Assembly (NCBI GenBank): GCA_045592445.1
Contig: JAZNUV010000040.1
Coordinates: 1 to 64,000, forward strand
DNA from: JAQXGO01 sp045592445
Lineage (GTDB): Bacteria; Bacillota; Clostridia; UMGS1883; UMGS1540
Direction: 5' to 3'
Length of the DNA: 64,000 bases
In this document: in pieces, positions 16,651 to 24,793 of the stretch
How positions within the stretch are numbered: position 1 is the first letter of the stretch
How the letters are laid out: every line of letters starts with the position of its first letter
Position numbers and translations under genes: made by a program
Notes under the pieces: generated by a model
Seen by the model: the letters and a program-made list of their open reading frames with translations, nothing else
Told to the model about the DNA's origin: nothing
Databases searched by the model: none

Positions 16651-18369
16651 TCATAAGCCCGTATCAGACAGTTCTGGTTCCACCGGTTCCTCTGTTTCTG
16701 TCGGTTGCAAAGATGGTTCTGTCGTTTCTATTGGAGTCTCTTGCGGTCTTTCCTCCGTTGGCAACTCTGTTGAAGGCGTTGGTGACGGTGAGGGTTCCGC
16801 CGTCGGTTCTAAGGGAGCAGGTTCACCTGTTCCAACACGTACTTCTTGTATGTTTCCGCGATATACACTACGGGATAAATAGATGCGTTCCTCCTCTGCA
16901 TTATCACGTTTTACAATTTTATACGTATCAACAATATAACCTGATGTGCCCTTTTTCTCTATTTTTTCTTCACCCTTCGGAAGCGTCGGATCTTCTATTT
17001 TCTTTATCGGCGGATCTGTGTGTCCGATTGTCTCTGTGTGAAATTCAACCTTAAGACTTTTATCTTCTTTATAGCCTTGTACAGCAGTATACATAACGCC
17101 ATTCTCTGCAGTACATACTATTTTTATCGGATATGCCGTACTATTTTTAAATTTAAAATCAATATTTCCGTAATCAACTGTTGCGTCTCTTCCGAGTGGA
17201 ACATAAGAAACTGTCAATTGATGATTGAGTCGTTCTACAATTTCCAGGTTTGCATATACAACCGCATTGTAAAGTGTAGAAGATACTTGACAAATTCCGC
17301 CTCCAAGGCCATCCACGCTTTCACCATTTATATATACCTTGGCAGTTTGATATCCTTCGCTATAGCTTCTTTCCCCAACTACATCATTATAGGAAAAAAT
17401 TTCACCCGGTGCCAAAATTGTTCCATTTATTTTTTTTGATGCCAATGCAATATTTTTGGTACGGCCGACATCACCAGCATTGAATTTCGAAGAAAACTCA
17501 CCAATTGTTTCACTAAAAAGTTTTTCTTCAATATCCTCCGTTGTAACGGAAGGTTTTTGTATGGAAAGTGGTATAACGAATTTTTCTCCATATCCACGGT
17601 GCGCCTCAATTAAGCGTTTTGCTTCATTCTTATCAAAGGTCATCCCGACAACATGCGGAGACATCTTTACCTTTCCATCTTCAATCGTATAAAACGCATC
17701 TGATTTTTCCGCGTATATTGCATCAAATAATACATCGACATCAATTTCCGAAGGATTGCGCGTCTCTTTTTTAAATAGAATGGGTTTATGCGTTTCACCG
17801 ACAGACAGCGCATGCAATATCGCATCAGAAACAGTTTTTGTATTTGGCAAAAGACCGGGCACGCCGGTTGTTACTGTTAGATTATCATTTTCAACAACAT
17901 AGGAGTAATCGGTCACACAATCGTCGATACCATGCATAAGAGATGCAAGAACTGTATGGTAGGCTTCTTCATCGTAAGAAATCTGCGCCATTATATTTTT
18001 CTTTCCAAACCATGTACGCATCGCGGCTTTAATTCTTTGAAAATAGCTCCCTTCACGCGCATAACGGCCTGCTAATTTAGCAGATTCCTCATAGTCATAG
18101 GATGCCAAGAATTCAGAAGGCTTAATTTCTTTTGTTATATCGCCTAATATAATTTGAATCGATTTATCAAAAACAGACTCATCCATGTTATTTCGTAATT
18201 TTTCAGCCGCCTCATCTTCTGTAAGTCCCGATAATGATACATCTGCCACGGCCACGCCGCGACAGATTTTATTACCACTGCCATACGCGCGGAACGTGGC
18301 CGCGCCCAAGAGAATGACCATAGCAAGTAAAAAAAGCAGTAAATATATCATCCATCTTTTAAACTTCAA
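16651..18369 (-). CDS. VanW/G5 domain surface protein with Pro/Thr/Glu-rich tail
   Basis: About 572 residues: an N-terminal membrane anchor (about 5-25), a peptidoglycan-binding-like region (about 30-260), the VanW domain (about 290-430, with FNAGDVGRTKNIALAS, LAPGEIFSYNDVVGER and GGGICQVSSTLYNA), a G5-like segment (about 450-520) and a 50-residue tail rich in Pro, Thr and Glu. Such YoaR-type proteins sit outside the membrane; VanW itself is an accessory of vancomycin clusters with unknown activity, and no van genes are here. I favour a TTG start at 18369, eight bases after GGGGG; an ATG five codons upstream (18384) lacks a ribosome binding site. Confidence 0.85.
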   Translation of the reverse strand: MKFKRWMIYLLLFLLAMVILLGAATFRAYGSGNKICRGVAVADVSLSGLTEDEAAEKLRNNMDESVFDKSIQIILGDITKEIKPSEFLASYDYEESAKLAGRYAREGSYFQRIKAAMRTWFGKKNIMAQISYDEEAYHTVLASLMHGIDDCVTDYSYVVENDNLTVTTGVPGLLPNTKTVSDAILHALSVGETHKPILFKKETRNPSEIDVDVLFDAIYAEKSDAFYTIEDGKVKMSPHVVGMTFDKNEAKRLIEAHRGYGEKFVIPLSIQKPSVTTEDIEEKLFSETIGEFSSKFNAGDVGRTKNIALASKKINGTILAPGEIFSYNDVVGERSYSEGYQTAKVYINGESVDGLGGGICQVSSTLYNAVVYANLEIVERLNHQLTVSYVPLGRDATVDYGNIDFKFKNSTAYPIKIVCTAENGVMYTAVQGYKEDKSLKVEFHTETIGHTDPPIKKIEDPTLPKGEEKIEKKGTSGYIVDTYKIVKRDNAEEERIYLSRSVYRGNIQEVRVGTGEPAPLEPTAEPSPSPTPSTELPTEERPQETPIETTEPSLQPTETEEPVEPELSDTGL

Positions 18370-18546
18370 AATGTATACCCCCATTGTTCATCTGTAGTAT
18401 TTTATTCCTTCTTTTTTTATATTATAACAGTATTTTAAATGTAAGTAAATAAGTATTTCATAAAAAAATAATAATTTAATAAAATTTGTACAGTTTATTT
18501 AAAATACTGTTATAAATCAAAAATTTTTTAATGTAATTGTATTGTA

Positions 18547-18580
18547 AAGCGGATACATGCAATATAGCATACATCCGCTT
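18547..18580 (-). terminator. terminator hairpin of the gatCAB operon
   Basis: 14-bp hairpin with arms 18547-18560 and 18567-18580. On the reverse strand every position pairs if two G-U wobbles are counted; on the forward strand the same two positions are A-C mismatches, so the structure belongs to the leftward gatB transcript. It starts six bases after the gatB stop. The trailing U-run is weak. The rest of 18385-18586 is AT-rich without other clear features. Confidence 0.65.
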
Positions 18581-18586
18581 CTCTTC

Positions 18587-20026
18587 CTATGCTTTCATTT
18601 CATTTAATATTTCACACAGTTTAGTCTGAATGATACCAGGATTCGCCTTCCCTTTTGATGCACGCATAATTTGTCCTGTTAAAAAGCCAATTGCGCGCTC
18701 TTTTCCTGCATGATAATCTGCAACCGCTGCAGCATTTAATGCAAGCACCTCTTTGATGAGAGACAAAATTGCACCTTCATCGCTGATTTGCGCAAGGCCT
18801 TCTGCTTCTACAATCTCCTTTGCCGAACAGGAAATATCAAACATTTTAGGAAGTACCTGTTTTGCAATTGTACCGCTTATTGTTCCACTTTCAATTAAAG
18901 ATATCAGTTCTGCAAGTGCTTTTCCGCCAAAGGGAATTTCCGTTGCATCCATAAGGCGTTCATTCATAATTTTACTGATTTCACCCAAAAGCCAGTTGGA
19001 TACAATTTTGGGTTTTACGTTACACTGTACTGTTTCCTCAAATAAATCCGAAAGACCTTTGGAGGCACCGATAAGTGACGCATCATACGCAGGCAAATCA
19101 AATTCTGCCATATAACGCCGTTTTTTCTCCTGCGGTAATTCGGGTAAAGAATCTTTAATAGAATCTATCCATGCTGTATCTACATGTATCGGCATTAAAT
19201 CCGGTTCGGGGAAATATCTGTAATCTTGTGCTTCTTCTTTCGAACGCATCAAAATGCTCATGCCTTTTGCGTCATCCCACCGCCTGGTTTCTTGTTCAAC
19301 TACGCCACCCGATTCAAGAATCGAAATTTGACGGTCACGCTCAAAACGGATAGCCCGTACAGCAGCTCGGAATGAGTTTACGTTTTTACATTCACTGCGA
19401 ACGCCAAATTCTTTTTGACCAAACGGACGCACTGAAACATTGATATCACAGCGCAAAGAGCCTTCCTGCATCTTGCAATCAGATACACCTATGGCCTGCA
19501 AAATAGATTTAATCGATTCCAAAAACGCCATTGCCTCTTCCGGAGAGCGCATATCGGGTTCGCTAACAATTTCAATCAGCGGAACGCCGCCACGGTTATA
19601 GTCAACAAGCGAGAAGTTTCCACCTTCTGCATGTAAAAGTTTTCCGGCATCTTCCTCAATATGAATCCGTGTTATCCCTATTTTTTTTGTATCTTCTTCC
19701 GTATCAATTTCAACAAATCCATCATAGCACAAAGGCAAATCAAATTGGGAAATCTGGTATGCTTTCGGCAAATCCGGATAAAAATAGTTTTTTCTGTCCT
19801 GCTTACACGTGGTTGCAATATTGCAGTGCATCGCAAGGCCCGCCTTAATGGCATAGTCAGCTACGCGCCGATTCAGCACCGGCAATGTACCCGGGAGGCC
19901 TATGCAAACCGGGCAACACCGTGTATTCGTGTCTCCACCGAATTGATTGGCACAACTACAATATATTTTAGTTTCTGTTGCAAGTTCTGCATGTACTTCA
20001 AGACCGATTACTGTTTCATAATTCAT
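18587..20026 (-). CDS. gatB: Asp-tRNA(Asn)/Glu-tRNA(Gln) amidotransferase subunit B
   Basis: A 479-residue subunit of GatCAB that recognises misacylated tRNA and activates its Glu/Asp side chain with ATP. N terminus MNYETVIGLEVHAELATETK is canonical; the zinc cysteines of the cradle domain are in CSCANQFGG and CCPVCIG, with LPGTLPVLN after them. The helical and YqeY-like tail domains (about 300-479) end in GQIMRASKGKANPG. The start at 20026 overlaps the gatA stop as ATGA with GGAGGGG upstream; a longer frame would run well into gatA. Together with gatA and gatC it replaces or supplements GlnRS/AsnRS. Confidence 0.97.
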   Translation of the reverse strand: MNYETVIGLEVHAELATETKIYCSCANQFGGDTNTRCCPVCIGLPGTLPVLNRRVADYAIKAGLAMHCNIATTCKQDRKNYFYPDLPKAYQISQFDLPLCYDGFVEIDTEEDTKKIGITRIHIEEDAGKLLHAEGGNFSLVDYNRGGVPLIEIVSEPDMRSPEEAMAFLESIKSILQAIGVSDCKMQEGSLRCDINVSVRPFGQKEFGVRSECKNVNSFRAAVRAIRFERDRQISILESGGVVEQETRRWDDAKGMSILMRSKEEAQDYRYFPEPDLMPIHVDTAWIDSIKDSLPELPQEKKRRYMAEFDLPAYDASLIGASKGLSDLFEETVQCNVKPKIVSNWLLGEISKIMNERLMDATEIPFGGKALAELISLIESGTISGTIAKQVLPKMFDISCSAKEIVEAEGLAQISDEGAILSLIKEVLALNAAAVADYHAGKERAIGFLTGQIMRASKGKANPGIIQTKLCEILNEMKA

Positions 20027-21489
20027 GCCAATTCCCCTCCTATCGGCAAAAACGCACCACATTGTTCAAGTGCATATGCAGCGTGTAATACTGTTGCATC
20101 ATGCATTCTATCTCCAATCAGTTGTACACCGATTGGTAAACCTTTTGCATCACAGCCGCACGGTAAACTTAGTGCCGGCAACCCTGCTATGTTTACAGAA
20201 ACGGTACATATATCTGCCAAATACATTTGCAATGGATCCTCTGACTTCTCTCCGAATTTCCATGCCGTACAAGGAGATGTTGGTGTTAGAATCGTATCAC
20301 ATTTTTCGAACACACGAGAAAAATCTTTGCAAATAAGTGTACGCGCCTTTTGTGCCTTTTTATAATATGCATCATAGTATCCGCTGCTCAGAACAAACGT
20401 ACCCAGCATGATGCGACGTTTAACTTCATCCCCAAAGCCTTCGCTTCTTGTCTTTAAAAACAGTTCCTCTAAATCTTTGCAATTTTCAGCACGAAAACCG
20501 TAGCGAACACCATCATATCTAGCGAGATTTGAACTTGCTTCCGCAGAAGAAATCATATAATACGTTTCTAATGCATGAGGTAACATCGGGAGTGAACATT
20601 CAATAATCTCAGCACCCATCTTTTCATATGCCCGAGCTGCGGCTAAAACGGTTTCCTTTATATCCGCATCAATTGCGCCCTCTATGTATTCCTTTGGCAG
20701 ACCAATTCGCATAGATTTGCAGTCGCTATTTAATGCGCTTGTAAAATCCATTCCATCATACGAAAGAGAGGTTGAGTCCTTTTCATCCTTACCTGCAATG
20801 GATTGTAACACGATTGCACAGTCCTGCACATCTTTCGTAAGCGGACCAATTTGGTCAAGCGAAGATGCAAATGCAACTAAACCATAACGCGAAACAAGGC
20901 CATATGTCGGTTTCATACCGACCACGCCACAAAGTGCAGCGGGTTGACGAATCGAACCACCTGTATCTGAGCCGAGAGCAAAAACTGCTTCATTTGCAGC
21001 AACTGCAGCCGCCGAACCACCGGAAGATCCGCCCGGAACACAGGCAGTATTTCTCGGATTTTTTGTTTTCTTAAAATAGGAATTTTCAGTCGAGGAGCCC
21101 ATAGCAAACTCATCCATGTTTGCCTTTCCTACCATAACACAGTCTGCCGCTCGCAGTTTTTCAACGACAGTTGCGTCATAGGGCGGAACATAGTTCTCAA
21201 GCATTTTAGATGCGCATGTCGTTGCTATACCGTTTGTTGAAATATTATCTTTAACTGCCATGGGTATACCTGCAAGCGGCGAAAGTGTCTCGCCATTTGC
21301 AATTTTTTTATCTACAGCATCTGCCGTCCGAAGCGCCTCTTCCTTTGTCAATGTAATAAGACTATTTATATTTGGTTCTGTTGTTTCTATATGTTGCAAA
21401 TGCGCTTTTGTAAGTTCAACCGCAGAAATTTCTCGGCTTTTTAACTTTTCGGACAAAGCGTGTGCTGTCATTTTACAAAGTGAATGCAT
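20023..21489 (-). CDS. gatA: Asp-tRNA(Asn)/Glu-tRNA(Gln) amidotransferase subunit A
   Basis: A 488-residue amidase-signature enzyme that releases ammonia from glutamine for GatB. The Ser-cis-Ser-Lys triad is intact: K80 in GIPMAVKDN, S155 in PGGSSGGS and S179 in GSDTGGSIRQP. Length and the whole amidase signature block are normal. It starts 15 bases after gatC, with AAAGGA about ten bases upstream of the ATG, and overlaps gatB by four bases. The glutaminase product is channelled to GatB. Confidence 0.97.
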   Translation of the reverse strand: MHSLCKMTAHALSEKLKSREISAVELTKAHLQHIETTEPNINSLITLTKEEALRTADAVDKKIANGETLSPLAGIPMAVKDNISTNGIATTCASKMLENYVPPYDATVVEKLRAADCVMVGKANMDEFAMGSSTENSYFKKTKNPRNTACVPGGSSGGSAAAVAANEAVFALGSDTGGSIRQPAALCGVVGMKPTYGLVSRYGLVAFASSLDQIGPLTKDVQDCAIVLQSIAGKDEKDSTSLSYDGMDFTSALNSDCKSMRIGLPKEYIEGAIDADIKETVLAAARAYEKMGAEIIECSLPMLPHALETYYMISSAEASSNLARYDGVRYGFRAENCKDLEELFLKTRSEGFGDEVKRRIMLGTFVLSSGYYDAYYKKAQKARTLICKDFSRVFEKCDTILTPTSPCTAWKFGEKSEDPLQMYLADICTVSVNIAGLPALSLPCGCDAKGLPIGVQLIGDRMHDATVLHAAYALEQCGAFLPIGGELA

Positions 21490-21504
21490 CTCATATCGTC
21501 CTTT

Positions 21505-21792
21505 CTATTCAACTGTTTTCGGAACTACAAAACATCCCATCTCTGCCTCGGGCGCATTTTGCAAAATAGAGTCCGTATCCAATGATGGTTTTACTCTATC
21601 ATCCCGAAAAACATTATACGTAGCCGATGCAAACATTGTAGGATCTTCAGAATCTGTGTCTAATTCGGAAAGTTTATTTGCAAAATCGATGATTTGTGCC
21701 ATTTCTGTTTGCAGTCTTGTTTTTTCCTCCGATGACAGTGCTAACTTTGACAATTTTGCAAGATGTTCGATTTCTTGTATCGTAATCGCCAT
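21505..21792 (-). CDS. gatC: Asp-tRNA(Asn)/Glu-tRNA(Gln) amidotransferase subunit C
   Basis: A 95-residue linker subunit that wraps round GatA and stabilises the complex. The N-terminal helix EIEHLAKLSKLALSSEEKTRL and the C-terminal LRDDRVKPS-type segment (here FRDDRVKPSLDTDSILQNAPE) are typical. Located upstream of gatA in the usual C-A-B order and 18 bases after the metallophosphoesterase gene. Confidence 0.94.
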   Translation of the reverse strand: MAITIQEIEHLAKLSKLALSSEEKTRLQTEMAQIIDFANKLSELDTDSEDPTMFASATYNVFRDDRVKPSLDTDSILQNAPEAEMGCFVVPKTVE

Positions 21793-21810
21793 ATTCTTCC
21801 CTCTTTCTGT

Positions 21811-22494
21811 TTATGATATTGAATCTATAATTTTGCGTGGCATAAAATGCAGATAATCAGCGGAAACTAATATATCACGGTCACTTTGTGGAAACTTGTC
21901 CCATGCAGATTTCCCATGTAAATGTCCAAATACACAATACGTCACGTCATATGTAGAAAGTATATCTGTAAAACCAACGTCCGGCGGATAATGCATCATA
22001 ACAATACGTCGGTCCGAAAGTAAAGCGCCGGCTTTAAGGGATAATTCAAGACGTATCATCTCACGCTCATATATTTTTTTATCCGCTTCAGAAAAACCTT
22101 GTTCAAATGGCGAACGCCATCCTCGACAAGCTGAAATTGCATATCCGTCCGCTAAAACGCTATCATTATGTAAAAAAGTAATTGAATCCAGGTTATTTTC
22201 GTCCAAAAAAAGTTTCAATTTATTGGATGTTGTCCACCAATAATCGTGATTACCCTTAGAAATAATCTTCTTACCTGGCAAACTTTGAATAAAACGAAAA
22301 TCCGGCAATGCTTCTGCAAGATATGTTGCCCATGAAACATCACCGCAAATCAAAACCGTATCAGATTCCTGTACCGTTTTGTGCCAATTTTCCTGTATAC
22401 GTTCTACATAATTTTCCCAACCCAAACCAAAGATGTCCATTGGTTTATGAATGCCGATTGGTAAATGTAAATCAGACATGGCAAAGATAGCCAT
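21811..22494 (-). CDS. metallophosphoesterase (calcineurin-like)
   Basis: A 227-residue phosphoesterase of the YkuE/serine-threonine phosphatase fold. The metal-binding motifs appear in order: SDLHLP near the N terminus, GDVSW, GNHDYWW and GHLHGK near the C terminus, with MMHYPP between. Substrate is unknown. The ATG at 22494 (MAIFAMSDLHL) has an AGGGAGA ribosome binding site; the longer open frame to 22647 would place the conserved core 50 residues in, with a hydrophobic lead that overlaps the divergent gene, and is rejected. It leads the gatCAB transcript. Confidence 0.88.
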   Translation of the reverse strand: MAIFAMSDLHLPIGIHKPMDIFGLGWENYVERIQENWHKTVQESDTVLICGDVSWATYLAEALPDFRFIQSLPGKKIISKGNHDYWWTTSNKLKLFLDENNLDSITFLHNDSVLADGYAISACRGWRSPFEQGFSEADKKIYEREMIRLELSLKAGALLSDRRIVMMHYPPDVGFTDILSTYDVTYCVFGHLHGKSAWDKFPQSDRDILVSADYLHFMPRKIIDSIS

Positions 22495-22576
22495 ATGCAA
22501 ATCTCCCTCAGAATATTTTTGCCGTTTTGCGCACATGCTATGATCGGACAGAATCAAAATAAATGGAGGTATAAAA

Positions 22577-22768
22577 ATGAATAAGCAACAAAACGGTAAT
22601 ACTTTAGACAATGTCAAATGTGTTGTTGACAGCTGCTGTTTCAACACCTGTAACGGCGAATGTACTGCAAATGCAATTGAAGTTAAGCCCCGCGGTGTAT
22701 TCGGTGAAACAGGTACAGACTGCGCAACCTATATTAAACGCGAAGATAGCAAGGGATGTAGTCAGTAG
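22577..22768 (+). CDS. DUF1540 cysteine-rich small protein
   Basis: A 63-residue peptide with seven cysteines (15, 20, 21, 25, 29, 49, 61). The pattern VKCVVDSCCFN...GECTANAIEV...TDCATY is that of the DUF1540 family, widespread in Clostridia and unassigned in function; several members are spore-associated or metal-binding by proposal only. A strong GGAGG ribosome binding site lies eight bases upstream. The gene stands alone, divergent from the gatCAB transcript and convergent with thrC. Confidence 0.88.
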   Translation: MNKQQNGNTLDNVKCVVDSCCFNTCNGECTANAIEVKPRGVFGETGTDCATYIKREDSKGCSQ

Positions 22769-22774
22769 CAAGTG

Positions 22775-22806
22775 GGCGCCCGAGATATATTTACTTCTCG
22801 GGCGGC
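22775..22806. terminator. hairpin between the DUF1540 gene and thrC
   Basis: Arms GGCGCCCGAGA (22775-22785) and TCTCGGGCGGC (22796-22806) pair at ten of eleven positions around a ten-base loop. No run of T follows on either strand, so it may be an inefficient terminator or a barrier between convergent transcripts. Confidence 0.45.
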
Positions 22807-22816
22807 AACATTACAT

Positions 22817-24298
22817 TTATAATGCAAGTAAAGATTGAATCATATCGCGCATGGCCGACGGCGCACAAGCATCGCTAAATCTTTCATTCTTTGTTTGCAA
22901 TGCAGATAAGGATGCAGGAATCGGCATTCCGCTTTTTTCTTGTATTGCATCAAGTACAGCAAAATCATCATCAATATCATTGCATCCAATCGCGTTTAAT
23001 ACGCTTTTCCCGAATTTATACGGACTCGCTGTAGATGCAAGAATTGTTTTTCTGTCATCACCTGTTTCCTTTACATATTCTTCATATACATAAAGGGCAA
23101 CTGCTGTATGCGGGTCTGCCACATATCCATACTTATCAAAAGTTTTTTGGATTGTCTTTGTTGTAATAGCATCATCACAACTTCCCGCCCATAGTATTTC
23201 CTGCATTTTGGAGAGCGTTTCATGATCAACAGAATACTGCCCTTCCGTCGATAGCCTTTGCATATAGTCCTTAATTTTATCTGTATCTTTTCCGGTAATA
23301 TCATACAAAAAGCGTTCCAAATTGCTGGAAATCAAAATATCCATAGACGGCGAAATCGTAGTTTTAAAACTTCTGTTTCGGTTATATACACCCGTACGGA
23401 TAAAATCGCAAAGAACATCATTTGCATTCGAAGCACAAATAAGCTTACCAATTGGCACGCCGAGCTTGCCTGCATAATAGGCGGCTAAGATATTACCAAA
23501 ATTACCCGTTGGAACAACAATGTTAATTTCTTCATTCGGCGAAATATCACCATTGTCAACCATCGTTGCCCAAGAGGACATATAATATACAATTTGTGGA
23601 ACCAACCGACCCCAATTGATTGAATTTGCAGAGGAAAGCACAATCCCATTTTCTTTCAGAAATGCATTATATGCATCATCTGTAAAAATAGATTTTACTC
23701 CGTTTTGTGCGTCATCAAAATTACCATCAACTGCGCACACCCCAACATTTTCGCCTTCTTGCGTAACCATTTGAAGCCGTTGCATTCGGCTTACACCGTC
23801 GCGAGGGAAAAAGACCAATATGCGTGTTCCCGGAACATCTTTAAACCCTTCCAAAGCGGCTTTACCTGTATCACCACTGGTGGCAACTAAAATCGTGACC
23901 TCCTCACGGATGCCGTTTTTTTTCATTGCCGTTGTCAAAAAATGCGGTAAGATTTGTAATGCCATATCTTTGAAAGCGCATGTCGGGCCATGAAACAGTT
24001 CCAAAATATGCAACGAATCATTTAATTTACGAAGCGGCGCAATTTTATCAGATGAAAACTTTTCTGCTTTGTATGCGCGGGATACGCAGGTATCGATTTC
24101 CGCATCAGAAAAGTCCGATAAAAATGCAGACAGAATAATTTTTGCACGCTCCTGATATGTTCGATTCGAAAGTGCATCAAACCCTATTTTTTTCGGAAAA
24201 TACTCCGGTACATATAAACCACCATTTGGGGCAAGTCCTTTTACGATTGCTGTCGCAGCCGAAACCATATCCCCGCCACGTGTGCTCTGATAATTCAT
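22817..24298 (-). CDS. thrC: threonine synthase
   Basis: A 493-residue PLP enzyme converting O-phosphohomoserine to threonine, of the longer (E. coli/yeast-like) class. The PLP lysine is K110 in GPTCAFKDMALQ. The N terminus NYQSTRGGDMVSAATAIVKGLAPNGGLYVP and the VATSGDTGKAALEG phosphate-binding stretch are typical. It is the last gene of the carD transcript; the ribosome binding site AAAGGA is eight bases upstream. No homoserine kinase or dehydrogenase gene is nearby. Confidence 0.96.
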   Translation of the reverse strand: MNYQSTRGGDMVSAATAIVKGLAPNGGLYVPEYFPKKIGFDALSNRTYQERAKIILSAFLSDFSDAEIDTCVSRAYKAEKFSSDKIAPLRKLNDSLHILELFHGPTCAFKDMALQILPHFLTTAMKKNGIREEVTILVATSGDTGKAALEGFKDVPGTRILVFFPRDGVSRMQRLQMVTQEGENVGVCAVDGNFDDAQNGVKSIFTDDAYNAFLKENGIVLSSANSINWGRLVPQIVYYMSSWATMVDNGDISPNEEINIVVPTGNFGNILAAYYAGKLGVPIGKLICASNANDVLCDFIRTGVYNRNRSFKTTISPSMDILISSNLERFLYDITGKDTDKIKDYMQRLSTEGQYSVDHETLSKMQEILWAGSCDDAITTKTIQKTFDKYGYVADPHTAVALYVYEEYVKETGDDRKTILASTASPYKFGKSVLNAIGCNDIDDDFAVLDAIQEKSGMPIPASLSALQTKNERFSDACAPSAMRDMIQSLLAL

Positions 24299-24323
24299 AG
24301 TTTATTCCTTTCGCGGTAGAAAC

Positions 24324-24731
24324 TTATGCGTATGCCTTTACCTTGTCACTGACATTTGCAGGATTTATGCTGATTGTAATCGCCATTTGGATATTAAATT
24401 TATCACAAAGTGCGTTTGCTTTATCTAAAAATTCTTCCATCTCCGCCGCATCACCATCAACAATCTTCAAAAGACTGTCAACAAAAATATAGGACACGTC
24501 GTAATTTTGTGCAACTATGCCGCACAAAAGTCCATAAAAAGCGTCATAAGTATTCAATCCAAACTCTGCCGTGTCAACAAGGCGAATTTTATGGCTTATG
24601 TCAAAAATATGACGATTTCCGTTGTTAATAAAAACAATAGAACCCTTTTCGCTATTCACCGCCTCATGCACACTATCAAGCAATGCCTTTGTCTTTCCTG
24701 TTCCTTTTTCACCGAGAATAACTCTTATCAT
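24324..24731 (-). CDS. small P-loop protein of unknown function
   Basis: A 135-residue protein. It begins MIRVILGEKGTGKTKALLD, where GEKGTGKT (7-14) is a Walker A motif, and YIFVDSLL near 82-89 fits a Walker B (hydrophobic run ending in Asp). The whole protein is only as long as the core of a RecA-type or nucleotide-kinase fold, so it is a minimal ATPase or GTPase with no visible partner domain. No known family name can be given. A GGTGGAG ribosome binding site precedes the ATG. It lies between pgi and thrC in one transcript. Confidence 0.78.
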   Translation of the reverse strand: MIRVILGEKGTGKTKALLDSVHEAVNSEKGSIVFINNGNRHIFDISHKIRLVDTAEFGLNTYDAFYGLLCGIVAQNYDVSYIFVDSLLKIVDGDAAEMEEFLDKANALCDKFNIQMAITISINPANVSDKVKAYA

Positions 24732-24793
24732 TTCGTCTCCACCTTTCGTCTTTTTATTGGCTGCAAAGCGCCATATTTATGTTACACTTCGTC

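Noticed and set aside
16651..18369. Vancomycin resistance locus because of the VanW domain
   Set aside because: No vanHAX-like genes are present; ddl at 50.4 kb looks like an ordinary D-Ala ligase. VanW/YoaR proteins are common without resistance.
21811..22647. Longer metallophosphoesterase with an N-terminal membrane segment
   Set aside because: The extension overlaps the divergent DUF1540 gene and places the good ribosome binding site and conserved start in the interior.
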